NCBI GenBank assembly: GCA_964411885.1
Contig: CAYPMK010000014.1
Coordinates: 1 to 33,088, forward strand
Source: JAKLHL01 sp964411885
GTDB taxonomy: Bacteria > Bdellovibrionota > JAFGOL01
Direction of reading: 5' to 3'
Length of the DNA: 33,088 nucleotides
The position numbers and the translations under genes were made by a program. The notes beneath the pieces were generated by a model that saw only the letters and a program-made list of their open reading frames with translations, was not told the DNA's origin and made no database searches. Positions 8,199 to 15,252 of the stretch are shown here, in pieces. The stretch's first letter is position 1. Each line of letters starts with the position of its first letter.

Positions 8199-10019
8199 AT
8201 GGAATTATATGATGTTATTGTCGTCGGTGGAGGGCATGCTGGTTGCGAAGCAGCTGCTGTGTCTGCAAGATCTGGAGCAAAAACCTTACTTGTTTCCATG
8301 AGTCTTGATAGGCTTGCATGGATGTCTTGTAACCCAGCAATAGGAGGGCTTGCAAAGGGTCATTTGGTAAAAGAACTTGCAGTATTTAAAGGCCTTATGC
8401 CTTATGTCATAGATCAAACAGGGATACAGTATAGACTTCTTAATAGTAAAAAAGGTATTGCCGTACAGTCGACAAGGGTGCAGGCAGATAAAATACTTTA
8501 TTCAATGGAAATGAAAAAAAGATTATCCTCGATAAATATGCTGGATCTTTTCCAAGCAGAAGTATCTTCTTTAATAATAGAAAACAACGTCGTAAAAGGC
8601 GTTAAAACATGTGAAGGTATAGATATATTATCTGGTGCAGTTGTTCTTTGTCCAGGGACTTTTCTTGGTGGAAAACTTCATTATGGTAACTCCACGGTTA
8701 ATGGAGGTCGTTCTGGAGAAAAGTCCAGCGACGAACTTTCTGCTTTCCTTAAAAACACTGGTCATACTATCTTTAGGTTCAAAACAGGAACTCCTGCTCG
8801 TTTTGACTCAAGGAGTATAGATTTTTCTGGTCTAGAAGAACAAGTCCACGACGATAAAGTTAAAGGCTTTTCTTTGTATGACAAAAAGTCTAACATAAAG
8901 AAACTAAGTTGTTTTTTGACGAGAACTAATAAAAGAACACATGAACTAATAGAGAAGAACATAAAACTCGCCCCCATGTATAGCGGTAAAATAAGTTCAA
9001 AAGGTCCAAGGTATTGTCCTTCAATAGAAGACAAGGTTTCAAGGTTTCCCGATAAAGAATCTCACCAGATCTTTTTAGAGCCAGAAGGCATTGATAATAT
9101 TGAAATATACGCAAACGGTGTTTCAACTGGATTACCAATAGATATCCAAGAGCAGTTTTACAGAACTATAGACGGACTTGAGAGAGCTAAAATAACAAGG
9201 CCGGCTTATGCTGTTGAATATGATTGTATAGACCCAAGAGAGCTAAGCCTATATCTAGAATCTAAACTTATATCTGGTCTTTTCTTTGCAGGACAAATAA
9301 ACGGAACTTCGGGGTATGAAGAGGCTGCAGCTCAAGGTTTTCTTGCAGGATTTAACGCAGGGGCCAAAGCGTTAGGAAATATTCTTATTAGTTTTCCAAG
9401 AGAACAGTCTTATATTGGTGTGCTTATAGATGATATAGTCACCAAAGGAGTAGACGAACCCTATAGAATGTTCACCTCAAGGTCTGAGAATAGATTGTAT
9501 CTTAGAGAAGATAATGCCGACATAAGACTTCTTGATTTTGCTAAAGAAAACAAACTGATAGATGAAAAAACAAGTAAAATGGTATTAGAAAAGTGGGGTC
9601 TAATAAACAAGGCTCTTTTATATCTTAAGCAAAAAACGGTAAAAGGTTTTGCAAAAGAAAGTAAAAGTATTTTTGAGCTATTAAAGAGGCCAGAACAAAG
9701 GCTTCTTGATTTTGAAAATCATTTAGATGATGAGATTAGAGATCTTGTGCTAAGTTATTCAAGGGAAATTGAAACGGAAATAAAATATGAAGGTTATATT
9801 AAAATAGAAAGAGCCAGAATAAAAGATAGGTCTGAACTTGAAAATATAAGTATTAAAGAAGGGACCGATTATTCAAAACTAAAAAATCTGTCTGTTGAAG
9901 TAAGAGAAAAGCTTAATAAAATTAAACCTATTAATTTAGGACAAGCAAGCAGGATACCGGGGCTTACCCCTGCGGCCATTGATACTTTGTTGGTCTATAA
10001 AAAACGAGGGGTGATATAA
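8199..10019 (+). CDS. mnmG: tRNA uridine 5-carboxymethylaminomethyl modification enzyme MnmG (GidA)
   Basis: MnmG is the FAD- and NADH-dependent partner of MnmE in wobble-uridine modification. The 606-residue protein starts with the dinucleotide-binding fold, DVIVVGGGHAGCEAA (residues 5-19). It carries the family pieces SCNPAIGGLAKGHLVKEL, FRFKTGTPAR and GQINGTSGYEEAAAQG, and has the helical C-terminus ending IPGLTPAAIDTLLVYKK that contacts tRNA and MnmE. It begins one base after mnmE and its TAA shares a base with the rsmG ATG, so mnmE-mnmG-rsmG are probably translated together. Length is near the usual ~620. Historically the gene is gidA, named for its position next to the origin. Confidence 0.98.
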   Translation: MELYDVIVVGGGHAGCEAAAVSARSGAKTLLVSMSLDRLAWMSCNPAIGGLAKGHLVKELAVFKGLMPYVIDQTGIQYRLLNSKKGIAVQSTRVQADKILYSMEMKKRLSSINMLDLFQAEVSSLIIENNVVKGVKTCEGIDILSGAVVLCPGTFLGGKLHYGNSTVNGGRSGEKSSDELSAFLKNTGHTIFRFKTGTPARFDSRSIDFSGLEEQVHDDKVKGFSLYDKKSNIKKLSCFLTRTNKRTHELIEKNIKLAPMYSGKISSKGPRYCPSIEDKVSRFPDKESHQIFLEPEGIDNIEIYANGVSTGLPIDIQEQFYRTIDGLERAKITRPAYAVEYDCIDPRELSLYLESKLISGLFFAGQINGTSGYEEAAAQGFLAGFNAGAKALGNILISFPREQSYIGVLIDDIVTKGVDEPYRMFTSRSENRLYLREDNADIRLLDFAKENKLIDEKTSKMVLEKWGLINKALLYLKQKTVKGFAKESKSIFELLKRPEQRLLDFENHLDDEIRDLVLSYSREIETEIKYEGYIKIERARIKDRSELENISIKEGTDYSKLKNLSVEVREKLNKIKPINLGQASRIPGLTPAAIDTLLVYKKRGVI

Positions 10020-10654
10020 TGTTCCACGTGGAACATATATTAAAAAATTTCTTTGATAATAAAGACTTAGTCTCTTTGGTAAAGAGGTTTGAATTATTAA
10101 AAGAATTATATTTTAAATGGAATAAAGTTTATAATATAAGCTCTATAAGGGATGAAGAAGGTTTTTGGATTAAACATGTTTTAGATAGTCTTTGTCTAGC
10201 AAAATATATTAGCGATAATTCATATAAAGGTGATATTTTGGATGTTGGCAGTGGAGGTGGTTTTCCAGCAATAGTGCTTGCTGTTGTGCTCCAAGAAAAC
10301 AAGGTCTTGGCTTTGGAGCCGATAATAAAGAAGACAGACTTTATAGATCATTGTGTTAATAAGCTTGAATTAAATAATCTCTCGACGATAAATAGTAAAT
10401 TTCAGTCCCTTAATTCTCCTTTTGACATTGTTGTTAGTAGAGCGCTAGGTAGGTATAATGAAATTTGTCAGCACTTTTTTGGACTTGAAGAAAAAACAAA
10501 GATTGTTCTAATGACAACTAGTGAAAGTTTGGAACAACTAAAATACCAACACAAAATAATTAATTATCCATATGAAGCTTGTAGAGACTTTGCAGCTGAA
10601 AAATTAAGAGATCATATACTTTGTGAGTGTTATAATATAAAAAAATCTAATTAA
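10019..10654 (+). CDS. rsmG: 16S rRNA (guanine-527 N7)-methyltransferase RsmG (GidB)
   Basis: RsmG methylates G527 in the 530 loop of 16S rRNA using S-adenosylmethionine. The 211-residue protein has WNKVYNISSIRD (residues 34-45), typical of the family, and the SAM-binding loop ILDVGSGGGFPA at 73-84, followed by the VSRALG motif. Its ATG overlaps the mnmG stop by one base. The first six codons, encoding MFHVEH, are themselves a perfect ParB-binding parS palindrome, so the same DNA serves as start region and partition site. A 130-bp spacer with a second parS follows before parA. Confidence 0.96.
   Translation: MFHVEHILKNFFDNKDLVSLVKRFELLKELYFKWNKVYNISSIRDEEGFWIKHVLDSLCLAKYISDNSYKGDILDVGSGGGFPAIVLAVVLQENKVLALEPIIKKTDFIDHCVNKLELNNLSTINSKFQSLNSPFDIVVSRALGRYNEICQHFFGLEEKTKIVLMTTSESLEQLKYQHKIINYPYEACRDFAAEKLRDHILCECYNIKKSN
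10020..10035. promoter_or_regulatory. parS centromere site 1, inside the start of rsmG
   Basis: TGTTCCACGTGGAACA is a perfect 16-bp palindrome identical to the proteobacterial form of the ParB-binding site. With one flanking base on each side the symmetry extends to 18 bp (10019-10036), including the rsmG ATG. It lies about 0.75 kb from parA and within 8 kb of the presumed origin, where chromosomal parS sites are expected. Confidence 0.93.
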
Positions 10655-10679
10655 AATAATATCTTATATTTAAAAAAAG

Positions 10680-10705
10680 TAATATGTTCCACGTGGAACA
10701 TATTA
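10680..10705. promoter_or_regulatory. parS centromere site 2, upstream of parAB
   Basis: A second copy of the 16-bp core TGTTCCACGTGGAACA lies at 10685-10700, in the rsmG-parA spacer. Here the perfect dyad extends with AT pairs to 26 bp (10680-10705). It sits 12 bases before the -35 box of the best parA promoter candidate, so bound ParB could influence parAB transcription as well as act in segregation. Confidence 0.93.
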
Positions 10706-10716
10706 AAATATATATA

Positions 10717-10745
10717 TTGCAGATGTTATCTAAATACATTATACT
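10717..10745 (+). promoter_or_regulatory. Candidate sigma-70-type promoter for parAB
   Basis: TTGCAG (10717-10722) and TATACT (10740-10745) are separated by exactly 17 bases. Transcription would start near 10752, giving a leader of about 33 bases with the ribosome site GGAGG before the parA ATG. The element lies immediately downstream of parS site 2. Confidence 0.55.
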
Positions 10746-10784
10746 ACGAAAAGTTTTAGATCCTGTTAGTTAATAGGAGGCCTT

Positions 10785-11585
10785 ATGGGTAGAGTTATTG
10801 CGGTGGCTAACCAAAAAGGTGGTGTTGGAAAAACAACAACAGCAATAAATCTTGCAGCTTCTCTAGCCGCTGCAGAAAAAAAGACACTATTGATAGATTT
10901 TGATCCTCAAGCAAATGCAAGTTCTGGACTTGGACTTGAGGCAGATGTTTATGAGTCAGCGAACATCTATCACGTCATCATGGGTGAGTTAAGTTTAAGA
11001 GACATCATAAGAAAAACAGAACTAAACTACCTCGACATAGCTCCTTCTGGCAGGGATCTTGTAGGCGCTGAACCAGAACTTGTGAATGAGATGGCAAGAG
11101 AAACAAGGCTAAAGGATGCTATAAACACCGTCGTAAATAATTATGATTATATAATAATAGACTGTGCCCCGTCTTTGGGTATTTTAACAATAAATGCACT
11201 AACAGCGGCGACATCATATTTAATACCACTACAATGTGAGTATTTTGCATTAGAAGGGATAAGCAAATTTCTTAAAACAGTTGAACTGATAAGAAAAAGA
11301 CTTAACCCAAACCTCGTCGAAGAAGGCATTCTTTTAACCATGTTTGATAAAAGAAATAGACTTTCTTATGAAATAGCTAACGAAATAAAATCACATTTTA
11401 AGAACAAGGTCTTTAGCTCTATAATACCAAGGAATGTTAGGTTGAGCGAAGCTCCTAGTTATGGCAAGCCGGTACTTCTATATGATATTAATTCGAGCGG
11501 AGCTATAAGTTATCTAAATCTTACAAAGGAGGTCATGAACAATGACTACAGATTTAAGGAACGAGAACAACAGACCACATACTAG
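10785..11585 (+). CDS. parA: Chromosome partition ATPase ParA (Soj)
   Basis: ParA is a Walker-type ATPase that binds the nucleoid nonspecifically and, with ParB on parS, moves newly replicated origins apart. The 266-residue protein opens with the deviant Walker A motif KGGVGKTT (residues 10-17), has the DFDPQANAS segment near 38-46, and Walker B-like YIIIDCAPSLGI near 121-132. This is the short chromosomal type without an N-terminal DNA-binding domain. The ribosome site GGAGG is 6 bases before the ATG. Its 3' end overlaps parB by 44 bases in another frame. Confidence 0.97.
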   Translation: MGRVIAVANQKGGVGKTTTAINLAASLAAAEKKTLLIDFDPQANASSGLGLEADVYESANIYHVIMGELSLRDIIRKTELNYLDIAPSGRDLVGAEPELVNEMARETRLKDAINTVVNNYDYIIIDCAPSLGILTINALTAATSYLIPLQCEYFALEGISKFLKTVELIRKRLNPNLVEEGILLTMFDKRNRLSYEIANEIKSHFKNKVFSSIIPRNVRLSEAPSYGKPVLLYDINSSGAISYLNLTKEVMNNDYRFKEREQQTTY

Positions 11586-12462
11586 GAAGGCTTTGGGCAG
11601 GGGGCTAGCAGCTCTTTTACCAGAAGCTCAGTTTGAAGATAGGCCAAATGAACAATTAACAAGATATGAAAATACAAATAATAGTAATTCCTATTTTATG
11701 TGTCCAATAGATAAGCTAATAGCTTCAAGTCAACAACCAAGACAAAGATTTGCACAAGAAGAGATAAATGAATTATCTGAATCTATTAAAGAAAATGGTT
11801 TAATCCAACCCATAATAGTTAGAAAAAGGGGTAATGATACTTATGAGATAATAGCTGGCGAAAGAAGATGGAGAGCATCAAAGCAAGCTGGTTTAAAAGA
11901 AGTACCTGTTATTTTTAAAGAAATGTCCGATAAAGCCACTCTTTTAACTGCTCTTATAGAGAATATTCAAAGAGCTGATCTAAATGCGATAGAAGAGGGT
12001 AGAGCTTATAAACAATTAATAGATGAATACAATATGACACAAGAAGATGTTTCTAGAAAAGTAGGGAAAGACAGGAGTACTGTTACTAACTGTTTAAGAT
12101 TATTGAAACTTCCTGATAATATACAAACAGATATAGGAACGGGGAGAATAAGTGTTGGACACGCTAAACTTTTGTGTTCATTAGATAATGATCAACACAG
12201 AAATAAAGTAGCGCAACAAATAGTAGAAAAAGATCTATCTGTTAGAGACACAGAGAGCTTAATAAATAGAATAAAAGCACCTCTTAAAAAGAGCAATAAT
12301 ATTAATAAGAAAGAAGATTTATTTAATTCTATAGAAGATAATCTAAGGCAGAAATTCCACACAAAAGTTAATATTAAGGGTTCTTATGAAAAAGGATCTT
12401 TTGTGATAGAGTATTTTAATAAAGAAGATTTTGAAAGAATATTGGGATTATTCTTTAACTAA
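11542..12462 (+). CDS. parB: Chromosome partition protein ParB (Spo0J)
   Basis: ParB is the CTP-dependent clamp that loads at parS and spreads to form the partition complex. The 306-residue protein has the usual N-terminal ParA-interacting motif RKALGRGLAALLP (residues 15-27). The CTPase motif AGERRWRAS is at 105-113, with ENIQRADLN nearby at 140-148. The DNA-reading helix-turn-helix is TQEDVSRKVGKDRSTVTNCL (about 166-185), and a C-terminal dimer domain ends the protein. The ATG at 11542 is supported by AAAGGAGGT just upstream. The overlap with parA means the N-terminal basic region is encoded within the parA tail. Two matching parS sites are nearby. Confidence 0.97.
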   Translation: MTTDLRNENNRPHTRKALGRGLAALLPEAQFEDRPNEQLTRYENTNNSNSYFMCPIDKLIASSQQPRQRFAQEEINELSESIKENGLIQPIIVRKRGNDTYEIIAGERRWRASKQAGLKEVPVIFKEMSDKATLLTALIENIQRADLNAIEEGRAYKQLIDEYNMTQEDVSRKVGKDRSTVTNCLRLLKLPDNIQTDIGTGRISVGHAKLLCSLDNDQHRNKVAQQIVEKDLSVRDTESLINRIKAPLKKSNNINKKEDLFNSIEDNLRQKFHTKVNIKGSYEKGSFVIEYFNKEDFERILGLFFN

Positions 12463-12476
12463 AACAAAGAGGGTTT

Positions 12477-12824
12477 ATGAAGCAAAAACAGAATAATATA
12501 AAACTTAATGATAATGTATCTGGACTTATCCAGAATGGTTGCGAGTTTAAAGGTAGGCTTTCTTTTGAGGGGGTTCTTCGTTTGGGGGGGACTTTTGAAG
12601 GAGAAATATTTACTAATGATATCCTTATAGTAGAAGATACTGGTTTTGTTTCAGGCAATATTACAGCAGACGTTGTTATTATAAGTGGAAGAATTGTTGG
12701 TGATGTTTTGGCAAAGAACAAAATAGAAATATACAAGCCAGCTATGATAAAGGGAAATTTATCTGCCCCATCTATATCAATGGAAGAGGGTGTTGTTTTT
12801 GACGGAAGCACCCGCATGGGTTAG
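12477..12824 (+). CDS. Bactofilin (polymer-forming cytoskeletal protein)
   Basis: Bactofilins form nucleotide-independent filaments from a compact right-handed beta helix. The 115-residue protein consists almost wholly of that domain (about 15-110), with recurring hydrophobic-Gly strands such as GCEFKGRLSFEGVLRLGGTF, VSGNITADVVIISGRIVGDV and MIKGNLSAPSISMEEG. Only short polar tails flank it. It starts 14 bases after parB with ribosome site AGAGGG, so it is probably co-transcribed with parAB. In Myxococcus and Bdellovibrio relatives bactofilins are encoded beside parAB and can position the partition machinery; a similar role here is inference. Its stop overlaps that of rsmI on the other strand. 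Confidence 0.9.
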   Translation: MKQKQNNIKLNDNVSGLIQNGCEFKGRLSFEGVLRLGGTFEGEIFTNDILIVEDTGFVSGNITADVVIISGRIVGDVLAKNKIEIYKPAMIKGNLSAPSISMEEGVVFDGSTRMG

Positions 12825-13642
12825 TCTTTTTCGTTTAAATTGGTCTTTAGGTCCAATAGTATTGAATAGGCCTTTTTTTGCTCTATATTTAAATAGTTAG
12901 CCAGCAGTTTTGATAGAGCTCTTGTGTCTTTAGGGTCTTCTGTTATTTTTGTTACCTTATTAATATTATTATGTTTTTTTACTGGGCTGATAAAGATAAC
13001 AAATTCACCTTTTTCTTTTAATTCTATTAATTCTTCTTCATGTTTTATCTTGATCACTTCTTCGTGAATCTTTGTAAGTTCCCTGCCTATTACAAGATCT
13101 GTTGGAATTTCTAGTTGTCTTGTCATTTTAAGGAATTCATTTATTCTTAAAGGTGACTCAAAAACTATGCAGGAATACCCCATTCTGAGTGTTTTATTTA
13201 AAAGCTCTTTTGTCTTTTCTTTTTTATGTGGCATAAACCCCAAAAAAACGGCTGGTGTTTCAGTTAGATTAGATCCACTTATGGATAGTATACTACTTAA
13301 AGAAGATGGGCCGGGTATTGGGACTATTTTTATTTGATTATCAAATGAATATTCAATTATGTTTGCTCCGGGGTCTGAAATCAAAGGCGTTCCTGCATCA
13401 GATATCAAGGCAAGATCTTTTCCTTCTTCTAATAACTCTTTGATTTTGGATATTCTTGAGTATTCATTAAATTTATGAAGAGAGATCATTGGTGTCTGGA
13501 TGGAGTATTGGTCCAAAAGTGTTTTGCTCCTTCTGGTATCCTCTGCAAGTATTACATCAACATTTTTTAGGGTTTCAATAGCTCTAAAAGAGATATCTTT
13601 TAAATTTCCAATAGGTGTTGCAACTATATAAATTGTTCTCAT
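12821..13642 (-). CDS. rsmI: 16S rRNA (cytidine-1402 2'-O)-methyltransferase RsmI
   Basis: RsmI methylates the ribose of C1402 at the decoding site of 16S rRNA. The 273-residue protein begins with the tetrapyrrole-methylase-fold signature IYIVATPIGNLKDISFRAIE and continues with VDVILAEDTRRS (about 29-40). It also has SDAGTPLISDPG (about 80-91), PGPSSLSS and, near 130, a PAVFLGFMPHKK segment, all standard for RsmI. A helical C-terminal tail (about 225-273) is present. It is last in the minus-strand nifU-nifS-rsmI series, starting 12 bases after the nifS stop. Its stop codon overlaps the bactofilin stop as the tetranucleotide TTAG. Confidence 0.95.
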   Translation of the reverse strand: MRTIYIVATPIGNLKDISFRAIETLKNVDVILAEDTRRSKTLLDQYSIQTPMISLHKFNEYSRISKIKELLEEGKDLALISDAGTPLISDPGANIIEYSFDNQIKIVPIPGPSSLSSILSISGSNLTETPAVFLGFMPHKKEKTKELLNKTLRMGYSCIVFESPLRINEFLKMTRQLEIPTDLVIGRELTKIHEEVIKIKHEEELIELKEKGEFVIFISPVKKHNNINKVTKITEDPKDTRALSKLLANYLNIEQKKAYSILLDLKTNLNEKD

Positions 13643-13654
13643 ATTTAGACGCTG

Positions 13655-14227
13655 TTAACTCTGGCAACTATATTGTATGGCTTTATCGTTTGGTTTATTG
13701 TTCTTTTTGTCCCAAAAAGGAGAGATCTCTCTTAGTCTTGATATTATAGTCGGTAAAGTATCTATAAAAGCTTCAACTTCTTCTTCTTTTGTGAATCTTC
13801 CAAGGCTTATTCTGAGGCTGCTGTGGGCAGAGGTTATTGGTACTTGCATTGCTCTTAAGACGTGGCTTGGCTCTAATGAGCCAGAGGTGCAAGCTGAACC
13901 AGAAGAAATACAGAACCCTAATTTGTCTAATTGAAAAAGTATTGATTCNNNNNNNNNNNNNNNNNNNNNNNNNNNNNNNNNNNNNNNNNNNNNNNNNNNN
14001 NNNNNNNNNNNNNNNNNNNNNNNNNNNNNNNNNNNNNNNNNNNNNNNNCCAAGGCAGTTGGCTATTATGGCCCTTGCCTTTTCTACGTCGGCAGCTATAT
14101 CCATCGCAAATCTATATTTACTACTTGGGTTAGCATATTTTTCTTTGAAATATGGCAGCATTACTTCAAGGACTCTAGCATCTATTGGTGTTGTAGCGTT
14201 GTAATCAAGATATGTTATTTTACTCAT
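13655..14227 (-). CDS. nifS: Cysteine desulfurase NifS/IscS type, interrupted by an assembly gap
   Basis: This is a PLP-dependent enzyme that removes sulfur from cysteine as a persulfide for Fe-S cluster assembly. The N-terminal 59 residues (SKITYLDYNATTPIDARVLE...) and the C-terminal part are readable. The C-terminal part carries the mobile active-site loop SSGSACTSGSLEPSHVL, with the catalytic Cys, and SLRISLGRFTKEEE. Between them lie 100 N. Family members have about 390-400 residues, so roughly 240 residues (about 700 bp), including the PLP-binding lysine, are missing; the gap length is evidently a placeholder. The gene is therefore probably intact in the organism. It lies 16 bases downstream of nifU, its functional partner. 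NifS and IscS cannot be separated on the visible sequence. Confidence 0.9.
   Translation of the reverse strand: MSKITYLDYNATTPIDARVLEVMLPYFKEKYANPSSKYRFAMDIAADVEKARAIIANCLXXXXXXXXXXXXXXXXXXXXXXXXXXXXXXXXXXESILFQLDKLGFCISSGSACTSGSLEPSHVLRAMQVPITSAHSSLRISLGRFTKEEEVEAFIDTLPTIISRLREISPFWDKKNNKPNDKAIQYSCQS
13949..14048. other. Assembly gap of 100 N inside nifS
   Basis: Exactly 100 consecutive N are present, the usual scaffold placeholder for a gap of unknown length. Both sides read in the same protein family, so the joining of the flanking contigs is supported. Coordinates beyond this point are probably understated by about 600 bp. Confidence 0.97.
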
Positions 14228-14243
14228 TTCTTAGAAGCTCCAC

Positions 14244-15191
14244 TTATTTTATGTGTATTACCTTAACGTCCTTGTCCACTTTATCCCTGAGTATTTTTTG
14301 CACAGTATATTCTATAGTGTCATTTGCCGCATGACAGGACTTACAGGCACCCTTTAGTTTGAAATAAAGTTCTTTGCCCCTTATATCTATTATCTCTAAA
14401 CCACCACCATCTTTTTGAAGTATAGGAAGTATGTCATTTTCAACTACCCTTTCTATTTCTTTCGCTATTTGATATGGAGTTTTTGCTTCAACAGGATTTG
14501 TTTTGTTTTCTGTATTTTTACTTTCTCCCCAAACATCATTAAGGATATCCTTTATTCCGCCTGCTTCCTCTATGCAAGATCCACAAACACTGCCGGCCTT
14601 TATAGTACTTATAACGTCATCTAATGTTTTTAATTTAAGGTCTTGTATTTGGTCTTTTATATATTTTTCATTCATTCCAAGACAACGACACACTATTCTT
14701 TGTTCGTTGTTTTCGTGCTCTTTGTCCTTTATTAAACATTCATTGTTTATCCCAAATTTTTTAAGATCAACACCTCTTTTTTTTGCCCAGTCATGAACAG
14801 CGGCGTATAAAGCCTCTATGCCCATTATAGAGCAGTGAATCTTTTGAGTTGGTAGTCCATCAAGGAAAGCAACAATATCGTCTTTGGTGAGTGCCATTGC
14901 TTTTATTGGTGTATATTTACCTTCTTCAATTATTGCACAAAGCGCTTCGCTTGCGGCAATGGCAGAAGTACATCCAAAGGTAAGGTATTTCGCCTGTGTT
15001 ATTATGTCATTTTCTGGGTGTTTTTCGTCTTTTTTGACTCTAAAGGTTAATTTGATGGCATCACCACACACCAAAGATCCGTGGAAGCCATCACCATCAG
15101 GGTTTTCTATTTCCCCTATGTGTGCGTTTTTATTGTTGTTTATTGCGTCAGTAAACAACTTTTTTGTTTTTTCAGAATATTCCCATGCCAT
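14244..15191 (-). CDS. nifU: Fe-S cluster assembly scaffold NifU (three-domain)
   Basis: NifU is a scaffold on which NifS-derived sulfur and iron are built into clusters. The 315-residue protein has all three classical domains. The IscU-like domain has cluster ligands C42 (VCGDAIKL), C74 (FGCTSAIA) and C120 (KIHCSIMG). A central BFD-type [2Fe-2S] domain has CRC at 168-170 and CGSC at 203-206. The C-terminal Nfu domain has CKSC at 283-286. I chose the ATG at 15191; a TTG two codons upstream (15197) is possible. No obvious ribosome site precedes either. No nitrogenase gene is visible, so it most likely serves general Fe-S assembly, as in epsilon- and some delta-type proteobacteria. Confidence 0.96.
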   Translation of the reverse strand: MAWEYSEKTKKLFTDAINNNKNAHIGEIENPDGDGFHGSLVCGDAIKLTFRVKKDEKHPENDIITQAKYLTFGCTSAIAASEALCAIIEEGKYTPIKAMALTKDDIVAFLDGLPTQKIHCSIMGIEALYAAVHDWAKKRGVDLKKFGINNECLIKDKEHENNEQRIVCRCLGMNEKYIKDQIQDLKLKTLDDVISTIKAGSVCGSCIEEAGGIKDILNDVWGESKNTENKTNPVEAKTPYQIAKEIERVVENDILPILQKDGGGLEIIDIRGKELYFKLKGACKSCHAANDTIEYTVQKILRDKVDKDVKVIHIK

Positions 15192-15252
15192 AGACAATGC
15201 TTTTATATCTTTTTGCTAAAGATAACAAGAATAAATTCCGATAGGTATTAAT

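Noticed and set aside
12455..12817. 120-codon minus-strand open frame opposite the bactofilin
   Set aside because: The plus-strand frame has the bactofilin repeat pattern, a ribosome site and correct spacing; the opposite frame has no recognisable features.
14244..15191. Presence of nitrogen fixation genes, suggested by nifU/nifS names
   Set aside because: No nitrogenase or nif regulatory gene is visible; three-domain NifU with NifS is also the general Fe-S system in non-fixing bacteria.
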